Positions 28,405 through 37,424 of a stretch of DNA of 44,578 bases are shown here, piece by piece; position 1 is the first letter of the stretch; each line of letters begins with the position of its first letter. The DNA is from a virus. The notes below the pieces were generated by a model. That model did not search any database. It was not told where the DNA came from and saw only the letters and a program-made list of their open reading frames with translations. The position numbers and the translations under genes were made by a program. Where the stretch lies: the IMG/VR virus record IMGVR_UViG_3300032288_002980, positions 1-44,578 of that record; one strand, given 5' to 3'.

Positions 28405-31400
28405 ATGGCTAAACTTCCTTGCGTTCCGCAGTCCCGGATGTTCACTTTGAAGGACACCGGGGAGACAATGTCCTACGACCAGGTGCGTCAGTACCTAATG
28501 GAGAACCCCGACATTTGGCTTGGGGCAAAGGAGGGCAAGGAAGTGGCCAATGCTCTCAAGGATGTTGAGAGTACGGCTAAGGCTTTGGAAGGGGTAGATA
28601 CAAAAAGTATAAAAGAAAAAATTAAAGACTCTGATTGGCTTTCTAAAGGGTGGATGGATAAGCAACAAAGTATTGTAAATGAGTTGCCAAGAAAAAAAGT
28701 CAATTACAAGGATATTAAAAAGGCTGGTACACTTGGTGCTATATTTAACAACCCCAATGCTTTAAATGCCTCGTTTTTTAAAAGTGCAAAATCTATTTAT
28801 AATGATATTGTTAATGGTAAGCCAATAAAAAATATTCCTTATGTTAATGAAAAAATGGAGTTATTGGATGGCAATAATAGAGTATCAGCACAAGTAGCAG
28901 CAGGAATTGAAGATATAGAGGTGGCTGTTGTAGATAATGCTTTTTATGATTATTTGGGTAAAAGAGTTTCTGAATTAGATAATAAATCCATTTCCGAAGC
29001 CTACCACAAAGCCAAGAAGGACGGAACGAATCCCGAACTTGTCAAAGCCGTAGAAGAACTTCTTGGAGGCAAGGAAGTGGAACAACCACAAGCCCCATCA
29101 GGCCCAGTTCCCGCTCCTGCTCTTACGGAAGAACAGAAGGCAGGGGAGAAGGAAATGGACGTTTTGCAAGATGGGGACTTCATCACCACAAAGAATCCTA
29201 TACGCCTTCTGAAAGGCATTTATGGCAAACGAAATGTTGATGGAACTATACGCAGTGCCCACACAGGAGTTGATGGCATATTCTCTTCCATTACGGAGAA
29301 GATAGCAAAGCGGTACGAAGGAGAAGAAGGAATGGTGGTGTTTGAAGTTCCTGCTGGCGTTACAGTGGAAACCATTCAAATATACAGAAAGAGGATAAAG
29401 GGGGATGAAGGAGTGAGCAAGCTGAGGCCAATGGAAACGGAGGCCATCAATAACAGCAAGGCTCAGGTGGTGAAGTTGATTACGTTTGATAGCAGGGGTC
29501 CCGAAACCCAATACATCATCAAAGACCCTGCGTTACGGAAGCTGGGCTATAGGCCGAGCGAAAAGGCGATAGAGAAGCAAGACCCCGTTATTGCCTTCCT
29601 CCGTTCACAAAGGAGCGACCCGAACGTTCTTGGTCTTAACGCTGCTCTATGGAACGGATTTCTTATGGCCGTGGAGAAGGCATGGGTTGCCTCCAAGTCC
29701 GCAGCAAAGGCTTTCCAGGCGGGCATTAACTTCCTGAAAGAGAAGAAGGAAAACTTAAAGGAATGGGAGCAATATATTAATCCCGTGAGAGAAAGGCTTC
29801 AAAAGCTCGAAAAGGAAGAAGCCGGAAAGAAGGGAGCAGCGGAGGCTCCTCCTGTAACGCCTCCAAAGGAGAAGAGGGAGGATAAGAAAGAGCCAAAACG
29901 AGAGTTGCCAGAAGGAGAGGAAGAAGAAACGGAAAAGCCTATATTAGGAAGAGCTTTCAGAGGAACTACAGACGAAGCCATTGCAGAGAAACTTGCCGCA
30001 ATGGGTCTTTACAGAACGCCTGCCAATATTGAAGAAGCGTTTGAAATAGGCCAGCAGCTTGTTGATTCTTTGGGAACGGACAAGGCTATAGAACTTGGGA
30101 CGAAAGGAGAAGTTCCTAACGGGCTTGTTCGTATAGGCATATTGAAAGCCGTCCTTGCTGACATAAATAAACAAAGGGATGCGCTCAAGATTGGGGATGA
30201 CGAAAAGGGAGAACAGAAATATCAGGATGCCTTTGATGAACTTGGCGATAAGTACGCAGAAGCCTTAGCTGCATTCTCTCCTTCCCTTACAGAATCAGGT
30301 CAAGTTCTTAGGGCTTGGCAGGAAGTGATAAAGAGTTCCGAGTTTGAATTTGACTATGAAGGCAGAAAGACCCGGTACAAAACTTTGTTTGGCGATGAGG
30401 CATACACAGAAGAAGTGGACGAACGCTTCAAGGAGTATGATAGAAAGCTGAAAGAGGCTAACGAACGAGCCAAACAGCTTCAAGACAAAATAGACGCACT
30501 TGAAGCGCAAGGCATAGTTGATAATATTGAGAGCCAGGCACAGGAAGAAAAGAAGGAAAAGAAACCCACTTCATTTTTCAAGCAAGCAGCAGAGCGTGTT
30601 AGGAAGTTGAAGCTATCTCGCCCCGGAATTTTCAGTGCCGCTACGCCTGCCTCACTTGCTTGGGATGCCACCATTGAGGCCGTCGCCACCGTGCTTGATG
30701 CCTCCGGAACGCTTGAGCAAGCTATTGTTGCAGGGATTAAGAAACTTAAATCAACAGATTGGTATAAGTCCCTTAATGCTTCAAAACAGTCTCAGGCAGA
30801 AAAGGAATTTTCAGGAGCTATAAAGGATTCGTACATTCTCAAGGCAACCGTAGATGACAATGGGAAAATTCAAATCCCATCTGGGCTTCTGCGCTCCTAT
30901 GTGACATCCGGGATAAAAGATGCCAACGACATTATTGCTGACATCGCCTCCTATCTACAAGAAGGCAACCCCGAAATTACGGAATCGGATGTGCGTAACG
31001 CTATTTTAGAAAAAGGTAAGAAGGAAGCACCCAAGGCAAGTGAAATCACAAAGAATGTCAATACGCTCAAGTCTATTATAAAAATGATAGGACAGCTTGA
31101 GCAGGTGGAGAAGGGTAAGAGGATAACAAAAGGAGAGGGCAAGAAGAAGGACGTGGACAAAACTATTGCCTCTCTTAAAAAGCAAATTGAGCAAAAGCAT
31201 ATAGAGCAATTTGGCGTTAAGCCAGGAGCATTGACAGACGAGCAGCGTCTTGCCAATATTAAGAAGAACGCTTTACAACGCATAGCCGACATGAAGGCAA
31301 TGAAGCCACGCCCCGAACCAAGAGAGAGGGTGAAGTGGGATGCCGAAATGAATAGGATAGCCAACGAAGAGTTTAGGATTAAGGAAAAGTGGAATCAAGA

Positions 31401-33315
31401 TTTTAAGGAAGCCGAAAGACAGAAGAAAGGCGCAATGCAGAAGTTCTTTAGGGGAGCCTATCTCACCGTAAACTTCTCAAAAACCATAATGACAGGAATA
31501 GGCGACCTTGGCGTATTGCTTATTCAAGGCTCTATGCTTCCTTTCCGTAGTGCAAGCGTTACTAAAGAGGCTATAGCCAATATGGGAAAAGCCTTTCTAA
31601 GTCAAGAGCAATATGTTGAGCAGCTTCGTAAAATAAACGAAAGCGAATTGTACAGGGTGGTTCGCAAGAGCGGCCTTGACCTTCCACAAATCACGGGTCT
31701 TGAAATCGAAAAGATTGAGGAATCAAACTTAGGCGCACTTGGAGAAACAATATTTGATGTGATGTTTCTCCCATTCAAGTATGTTCCTAAGATAGGCCCG
31801 AAGATGTATGAATGGGCTAAGAACCACTTGAATGTCCCAAGGGTGTTTAACAGAACGCAAACGGCTTACATGAATACGCTTCGTTATGGCTCTTTTGCGT
31901 TGAGCGCACAAAACCTTATGGAGAAGGGAATATCTTTCCAAGATAATCCAAAAGCCTATGAGGATGTGGCGGCTATGATAAACACCATGAGCGGAAGAAC
32001 AAAGTTGAAAGGCGAAGAATCTCCTTCCATAATGAGGGGATTAAACCTTGTGTTCTACTCTCCGAAGAACTGGGCTTCTCAAATAAAAATGTTTACGCCC
32101 GTAATACTCTGGCACGTAGGCAGAAGAAGAGCAGATTCAATTGGTGTACTTGGAATGTCTGAGGCGCAGCAAACATTCATTCGCACCTATGCTTCATGGA
32201 TAGCAACATCCGCTGCCCTAATGTTTGTCTTAAAAGCAATGACAGATGGAGAGGATGAGGATGAGGAAAAGAAGAGAGAGAAGGGAAATGTTTCTATTGA
32301 TTGGGAAAATCCTCAAAGTAGTGCCTTCAATAAAATACGCATAGGCAACCAAGTTTTTGACCCTTGGGGAGGAAAGCAGCAAATCATCACTCTTCAAGCA
32401 AGGCTAATAATTCATGCAATAGGAGGAAGAGCCTTCAAAGACCCATACACAGGAATGGAGAAAACTTTGGAAGAAACGCCAAGGTTTAAGCATCCTCTTG
32501 GGTTGATGAACGAATATGCCAAAGGCAAGTTCTCCCCATATATGTCTGCCGCTGTAAAACTTCTTTCCTCTCAAAAGGCTAAGGGTAAGGAGTGGTATAT
32601 TAGGCAGCCATCAGAAGGCGGCCCTGATTTTAACATAATAGACCCCGTTTCTGAAAGCTATACCAATATTACTTATAGTGCTATTCAGGACCTTTATGGG
32701 TCTCAGCCGCTCACCATTGCAGAAGTGATGACGTTGTTCCTTGTTGCAGGTGGTGGTATCACTACACTAAACGACCAAGAGGGCAGAACCATCGTAAGTC
32801 AAATTAGAGAAAGCATAAACCCAGGAGAAGATGAAAAGCGGAGGTACGCAGCAAATATGGCTTCTCGATTAAAAGATGGGGACATTGAAGGAGCTGCCAC
32901 CGTTTATAATGAGGCGATGGGAATAAAGGGTGTGACCGATAGTCGTAAGGCAGTTAAACTTAGAAGAGAGGGAGCAAACAAAATGTACGAATCTGCTTCT
33001 AAGGATGTTGTAGCCCAAAGGTACGGAGTGGACGATATGTACAGAAAGTATCTTTTTGAGGTTGTTTACCAAAACAAGCCCATTCCGGTTTCTTCCTCTC
33101 TATCGGCAAAGAAAAAGCAAGTGCTTGACGCTCTTAATGCGCTCACTCCTGAGCAGAAGCAAGAGATAAAGGTGGATTATGACTACAAATACGAGGAACT
33201 AATGAATGTTGCAAAGGGAATAGATAAGCTCACATCTCAGCCCGGCAAGTACGAAAAAAGAGCATCAAGCGAGGTTTGGGTGAAGCAGTACAAAAAAGCG
33301 ACGGGTAAGAAGTAA
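28405..33315 (+). CDS. Giant polyvalent-type protein with ParB-like domain and LPP-type C terminus
   Basis: A 1636-residue protein, the largest in the window. A ParB-like domain (about 62-194) contains MELLDGNNRVSAQVAAGIED and is coded by distinctly AT-rich DNA. Residues about 250-380 might be an ADP-ribosyltransferase-like unit: NPIRLLKGIYGK, GIFSSITEKIAKRYEG, ETQYIIKDPALRKLGY. Long coiled coils fill about 680-1010. Residues about 1010-1470 match the C-terminal helical region of large polyvalent proteins: NFSKTIMTGIGDLGVLLIQG, then SIMRGLNLVFYSPKNWASQI, then KIRIGNQVFDPWGGKQQ. A hydrophobic segment near 1261 (WIATSAALMFVL) could cross a membrane during ejection. It probably enters the host with the DNA. 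Confidence 0.6.
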   Translation: MAKLPCVPQSRMFTLKDTGETMSYDQVRQYLMENPDIWLGAKEGKEVANALKDVESTAKALEGVDTKSIKEKIKDSDWLSKGWMDKQQSIVNELPRKKVNYKDIKKAGTLGAIFNNPNALNASFFKSAKSIYNDIVNGKPIKNIPYVNEKMELLDGNNRVSAQVAAGIEDIEVAVVDNAFYDYLGKRVSELDNKSISEAYHKAKKDGTNPELVKAVEELLGGKEVEQPQAPSGPVPAPALTEEQKAGEKEMDVLQDGDFITTKNPIRLLKGIYGKRNVDGTIRSAHTGVDGIFSSITEKIAKRYEGEEGMVVFEVPAGVTVETIQIYRKRIKGDEGVSKLRPMETEAINNSKAQVVKLITFDSRGPETQYIIKDPALRKLGYRPSEKAIEKQDPVIAFLRSQRSDPNVLGLNAALWNGFLMAVEKAWVASKSAAKAFQAGINFLKEKKENLKEWEQYINPVRERLQKLEKEEAGKKGAAEAPPVTPPKEKREDKKEPKRELPEGEEEETEKPILGRAFRGTTDEAIAEKLAAMGLYRTPANIEEAFEIGQQLVDSLGTDKAIELGTKGEVPNGLVRIGILKAVLADINKQRDALKIGDDEKGEQKYQDAFDELGDKYAEALAAFSPSLTESGQVLRAWQEVIKSSEFEFDYEGRKTRYKTLFGDEAYTEEVDERFKEYDRKLKEANERAKQLQDKIDALEAQGIVDNIESQAQEEKKEKKPTSFFKQAAERVRKLKLSRPGIFSAATPASLAWDATIEAVATVLDASGTLEQAIVAGIKKLKSTDWYKSLNASKQSQAEKEFSGAIKDSYILKATVDDNGKIQIPSGLLRSYVTSGIKDANDIIADIASYLQEGNPEITESDVRNAILEKGKKEAPKASEITKNVNTLKSIIKMIGQLEQVEKGKRITKGEGKKKDVDKTIASLKKQIEQKHIEQFGVKPGALTDEQRLANIKKNALQRIADMKAMKPRPEPRERVKWDAEMNRIANEEFRIKEKWNQDFKEAERQKKGAMQKFFRGAYLTVNFSKTIMTGIGDLGVLLIQGSMLPFRSASVTKEAIANMGKAFLSQEQYVEQLRKINESELYRVVRKSGLDLPQITGLEIEKIEESNLGALGETIFDVMFLPFKYVPKIGPKMYEWAKNHLNVPRVFNRTQTAYMNTLRYGSFALSAQNLMEKGISFQDNPKAYEDVAAMINTMSGRTKLKGEESPSIMRGLNLVFYSPKNWASQIKMFTPVILWHVGRRRADSIGVLGMSEAQQTFIRTYASWIATSAALMFVLKAMTDGEDEDEEKKREKGNVSIDWENPQSSAFNKIRIGNQVFDPWGGKQQIITLQARLIIHAIGGRAFKDPYTGMEKTLEETPRFKHPLGLMNEYAKGKFSPYMSAAVKLLSSQKAKGKEWYIRQPSEGGPDFNIIDPVSESYTNITYSAIQDLYGSQPLTIAEVMTLFLVAGGGITTLNDQEGRTIVSQIRESINPGEDEKRRYAANMASRLKDGDIEGAATVYNEAMGIKGVTDSRKAVKLRREGANKMYESASKDVVAQRYGVDDMYRKYLFEVVYQNKPIPVSSSLSAKKKQVLDALNALTPEQKQEIKVDYDYKYEELMNVAKGIDKLTSQPGKYEKRASSEVWVKQYKKATGKK

Positions 33316-33320
33316 CTTTG
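33313..33320 (+). promoter_or_regulatory. -7 promoter element TAACTTTG, 5 bases from ATG
   Basis: TAACTTTG overlaps the stop of the giant gene and ends five bases before ATG 33326, the same arrangement as at 5540. It suggests an internal promoter for the tail, portal and capsid genes. Confidence 0.5.
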
Positions 33321-33325
33321 CAATT

Positions 33326-36300
33326 ATGATACACAGGATAGACAGGGTGAATCCCGATGTGGATGACAGAGTGATAAAGCCTAACGAGGCACGGATGGCT
33401 AAGAACCTCCGTTTCGGGGCTTCCACGGACGACACAAACCTTTCGGGAGGAACGCTCATATTGGGCAACAAGAAACTCACGGCTTTCGTTCCCCCTGCGG
33501 GAGCAAACAAGGTGATGGGCGTATATGCCGACCTTGAATCCCGGAACGTGTTCTTTGCCATGTATAACAGCAATGGCGACCACGGCATCTATCGTATCAA
33601 TGGAGCAACGGATGTTGTTCAGGCTGTAGTGTCTGGAAGCTGGCTTGACTTCCAAGGGAACGACGAATACAACGTGTCCATCACGAGTGTTGATGGGAAG
33701 CTGTATTGGACGGACAATGTAAACGAGCCACGGATGGTTAATGTCGAGAAGGGCATCAGAACACAATTGTTCCTTTCGGGAGTTGGCTCTGACGCTGATA
33801 TTTACCCTCTTGAAGTTGAACCGTGGCACTACACGCAAATCAAGAGGCCGCCGGGACAGGCATTGGAAGTGTTCCCGATACTTGAAGGCGACCTTGCTGC
33901 CATAAGTTTAACGAAACAGAATAGGTCATTAACGCAAACGGGCTTCCAATATTCATACTACTATGTGTATGACAATAGCGAGGAGAGCCGTCTTGCTCCG
34001 TTCAGCATAAATACATTTACAAACTTTAATGTAACGCTGACAATCCCCGGCAATGAGTTCACAAATTACGCAAGACAAACAAGCCTGATAAAGGCTATTG
34101 TGTTTGTTATTCGTAACGGGAACGATGGCGTTTGGAGGGAGCTGCGGTATGTCAAGAATGATGGCACTACGGCCACATTCCTGTTTAGCGACATACTTGC
34201 CACAAGCACTACAACAGTGAGTTCCGATATTGTGGAAGCCCGATATGATGCCGTTCCTCGAAGGAGCGTAACAAATGAAATCGCCCAGAACAGAATAAAC
34301 CACGCCAACTATTTAACGGAATACAATAGCGTAACGGGGATGACATTTACCGCCTCTTTGGTTAGACAGTCATTAACCCCAATAATTAATAGCCCCGTAA
34401 ACAGGTCTTTTACGCCTTGGGGAAGATATACAATAGGCGTAGAGTTTGTTGATAAATACGGAAGAACGCAACCTGTTTCGCTTGTTTCGGAAGTAACTTG
34501 TGGCACTACATTTTCGGAATATGTTACGCCAGGAACGACAAGCGGGAGTGACAGCACAGCATACAATGTTGTCATTCCATTGCAATATGTAAACTCCTAT
34601 GGGTCCACCGTTCCTGAGTTTACAGACCAAAGGATAGGCCGATATGTTGCTGAATATACAATTGGGGGACAACTTCCCGAATGGGTGGACAGGGTGAATA
34701 TTGTACGGAGTAAGTGTAAGAACATCACTTCGTTCAAGCAATCAATGGGCCGTGTCTATTTGTGGTATCAGAAAAGCACGGGAGGGGATTTTTTCTTCAC
34801 ATGGGTTCCGTATGCCATAAACCCATTGTCTCAGCAAGAAGCTAATATGACCGAGCTGTCGGACAAGAATGACCCGAACGTAAAATATACATTCATAGGA
34901 TATATTGTTGAATTTGAATCGGGAGAAAACTTTACCCCCGGCGATAATCAATATATCTACTTCAATACGCAATATGATGCAGGGGGCGACCCAACACCAA
35001 ACAATGAGGTTTACACTTCAATCAGTAAGTTTAAAGTAAACAACATTATAGGGAATAGAATCTTTATCAAAGCCGCTGATGGTGTTCAAGTAAACCCGAC
35101 AATTACTCTTGATAATTTTGGTAATGACCAAGTTATAACTCCATATACGCTTCCTGTTGCCTGCTATGACGTGAACATTGATACTTTTGTTCAGCAAGCC
35201 AACATAGACAATTATGTTCAATTGCTGTACAACTTCACGCTCACTACGGAAGGGAACTTTGACGAACAAATCCTATACACCACAGAGGCCACTTATTCTG
35301 CTCAGGAATACAACGACATCCTTGCGGAAAGTGGCCAAGTGACTGGGTATTTATATGGGGATATGAATTTTAATCTTGCCGTCAAAAACTTATTAGCTCA
35401 AACTAATAGTATTAAAGTATTTGTCGGAATTTATGATGGGCAGTCATACATGGAAGATGCCGAACAAAGTATTGGGGCGCAAGGATGGAGGGGATATTTC
35501 CTTTCAATGTCTCCCATTGACATATACAATGAACAATGGAGTCAAAACATTGGGCAAACAAATACCACCAACTTCCTCGCCAACGAGAACACAAGGCTAA
35601 ACAACGCCATCTGCTTCTCAAACCCACTCATTCAGGGGACAAGGGTGAATGGCCTGAACAAGTTCAACTCTGTTGATTTCCGGCAAGCTCCTTCAGAGAA
35701 CGGCCCCATCACCTCTCTTGTCACCACCAATGCCACGCAGAGAGAGCCGGGAGTTCTTCTTGCCATTGGAACATTTGGCGTGAGTTCATTCTATTACGAT
35801 GCCATTCAGCTTACGAATGTGGACGGCTCAAATAACGTCACAACAACAGACTCCTACCTTGCATCCCAAAGGCCGCTTGTCGGGCAATACGGAACAGCAA
35901 GGCCAATGAGCGTAACAAAGACGCCTCTTGGCACAGTGTATTGGTGGAGTGATGTGGTGAACGATTTGATACGCTATTCCAACGCTGGGCTTGAAAGGCT
36001 CGGCAATACATATTCGTTTGCCAACTATCTACGCAAAACCTACAACGATACGCCCCTTCTGATTACATGGTATGACCAAGTGACGGATGAAGTCAATCTG
36101 ATTGGAACGAGCAAATTTGCCTCCGTGTTTAGCGAAAGGTTCAAGACGTTCCAAGGGGAGAGGGACTATACAGCTCCATTCCCAACGGGAGGCTTAACCC
36201 CTGACAGAGGAATAGGCATAGCAACAAAGCAATATTTATTTGTGAACGGGGAAGTATATGTGACGGACGTGGACGATTCCTCTGTTCCAAACAATTTCAT

Positions 36301-36661
36301 ATTCGGGCAGTTCAAGAATCCCGATTTGACAATTGTAACGAACGAAAGCCCCGTTAATGTAAAGAGGTGGAATCAGATAAAAATGTTTGGCAGCAGACCT
36401 ACAAGAGTGATTCTGAGTTCGTCTGGCTTTGAGAATGTTCTTCCTGATACGCTCCTGAGTTACATTGAACCGGGATGGTGGATAAAGAGAAAGGGGGATT
36501 GGGAAGCTGCAATACGCAGAGCCTCTAATACAGAGGGCGGTGTATATGCGGGGAAACTTATGGAAAGTAGGATAATATATTCTAACTTTGCGTTTAGTGC
36601 AGAAGGCTTTGAAAAGCTGAACTTCATTGAAGTAAAAAGTAACGTCTCAATAGTTCAATAA
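33326..36661 (+). CDS. Large tail protein, stabilization/muzzle-like
   Basis: A 1111-residue, beta-rich protein. The N-terminal part has repeating blade-like units including VYADLESRNVFFAMYNSNGD and SITSVDGKLYWTDNVNEPRM; LYWTDN is the YWTD-type propeller motif. I associate an xWTDNxxEPxxxN phrase near the N terminus of a roughly 1000-residue protein with the tail stabilization or muzzle protein of crAss-like phages. The middle has long Thr/Asn-rich strands and the C terminus a conserved-looking WWIKRKGDWEAAIRRASNTE. It would close the tail end and carry the receptor-facing parts. No enzymatic motif is visible. Confidence 0.55.
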   Translation: MIHRIDRVNPDVDDRVIKPNEARMAKNLRFGASTDDTNLSGGTLILGNKKLTAFVPPAGANKVMGVYADLESRNVFFAMYNSNGDHGIYRINGATDVVQAVVSGSWLDFQGNDEYNVSITSVDGKLYWTDNVNEPRMVNVEKGIRTQLFLSGVGSDADIYPLEVEPWHYTQIKRPPGQALEVFPILEGDLAAISLTKQNRSLTQTGFQYSYYYVYDNSEESRLAPFSINTFTNFNVTLTIPGNEFTNYARQTSLIKAIVFVIRNGNDGVWRELRYVKNDGTTATFLFSDILATSTTTVSSDIVEARYDAVPRRSVTNEIAQNRINHANYLTEYNSVTGMTFTASLVRQSLTPIINSPVNRSFTPWGRYTIGVEFVDKYGRTQPVSLVSEVTCGTTFSEYVTPGTTSGSDSTAYNVVIPLQYVNSYGSTVPEFTDQRIGRYVAEYTIGGQLPEWVDRVNIVRSKCKNITSFKQSMGRVYLWYQKSTGGDFFFTWVPYAINPLSQQEANMTELSDKNDPNVKYTFIGYIVEFESGENFTPGDNQYIYFNTQYDAGGDPTPNNEVYTSISKFKVNNIIGNRIFIKAADGVQVNPTITLDNFGNDQVITPYTLPVACYDVNIDTFVQQANIDNYVQLLYNFTLTTEGNFDEQILYTTEATYSAQEYNDILAESGQVTGYLYGDMNFNLAVKNLLAQTNSIKVFVGIYDGQSYMEDAEQSIGAQGWRGYFLSMSPIDIYNEQWSQNIGQTNTTNFLANENTRLNNAICFSNPLIQGTRVNGLNKFNSVDFRQAPSENGPITSLVTTNATQREPGVLLAIGTFGVSSFYYDAIQLTNVDGSNNVTTTDSYLASQRPLVGQYGTARPMSVTKTPLGTVYWWSDVVNDLIRYSNAGLERLGNTYSFANYLRKTYNDTPLLITWYDQVTDEVNLIGTSKFASVFSERFKTFQGERDYTAPFPTGGLTPDRGIGIATKQYLFVNGEVYVTDVDDSSVPNNFIFGQFKNPDLTIVTNESPVNVKRWNQIKMFGSRPTRVILSSSGFENVLPDTLLSYIEPGWWIKRKGDWEAAIRRASNTEGGVYAGKLMESRIIYSNFAFSAEGFEKLNFIEVKSNVSIVQ

Positions 36662-36662
36662 T

Positions 36663-37424
36663 ATGGCGGAGTTTGACTACAATCAACTTATTGCTCCCGG
36701 AATAGGAGCGGGGGCTGCGTTCCTTGGAAGCATCCCTCAAATGGCAGAAGCCCGTAGGCTTCGTAAAGAAAGGGAACGCCTCCTAAAAGAAGGAGCGCCC
36801 GGCCTTACGCCTATTGAACAAGAGCAAATGGCCGCTGCAAGAGCAAGGGCTGCTTCTGCACTCGCTCCAGGCTACGGGCAGGAAATGGAAGGCATTGCCC
36901 AGCAGCAGGCTGATGTTCTTGCTGCCGGAAAGAGAGGAAGCGCAACAGGAAGTAACTTGCTCAATCTCCTTTCAAGAATGAACGCACAGGGACAGGCCGC
37001 AAGGCGTAATCTTGCTATGCGTGGGGCACAGGCTCAAAGGCAAGCACAGGGAGAATTGACAAGTCTTTCTATGAGTGCTGATGCAAGAAGGGAGAACCGG
37101 ATGCGTAGGTATGAGGATGATTTGGCGGCTATGGATGCAGCGAGAAGGCAATACAACGCCGCTGCGGGAATGGCTCCGTTACAAGGGGCGTTAGCCTTTA
37201 TGCCTGCGGAGGGCTTTAAGTTTGGCGCAACAAAACCGGAAATTGATGTTCCGGAGGAAATGAAGCCAATGGAAATAATGGCTCCTAAGTTTGGAACGGC
37301 ACAAGTTCCGCAAAGAACGCCTTCTATTGCTCCGGGATTTGGCATGGGGTCATCCACTTATAACCCCCAAATTACACAGGCTTTATACAATAGGAAATAT
37401 TACCCATATAAGAAGGGATTCTAA
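36663..37424 (+). CDS. Ala/Arg-rich helical protein, probable ejection protein
   Basis: A 253-residue protein. A Gly/Ala-rich hydrophobic start (IAPGIGAGAAFLGSIPQMAE) is followed by a long Ala, Gln and Arg-rich helical region (about 25-165, e.g. RRNLAMRGAQAQRQAQGELT). A Pro-rich tail ends in YYPYKKGF. This resembles internal virion proteins that podoviruses eject to extend the tail through the envelope (P22 gp7 or T7 gp14 type), but only in style. It lies between the tail protein and the portal, the usual place for such genes. Confidence 0.5.
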   Translation: MAEFDYNQLIAPGIGAGAAFLGSIPQMAEARRLRKERERLLKEGAPGLTPIEQEQMAAARARAASALAPGYGQEMEGIAQQQADVLAAGKRGSATGSNLLNLLSRMNAQGQAARRNLAMRGAQAQRQAQGELTSLSMSADARRENRMRRYEDDLAAMDAARRQYNAAAGMAPLQGALAFMPAEGFKFGATKPEIDVPEEMKPMEIMAPKFGTAQVPQRTPSIAPGFGMGSSTYNPQITQALYNRKYYPYKKGF

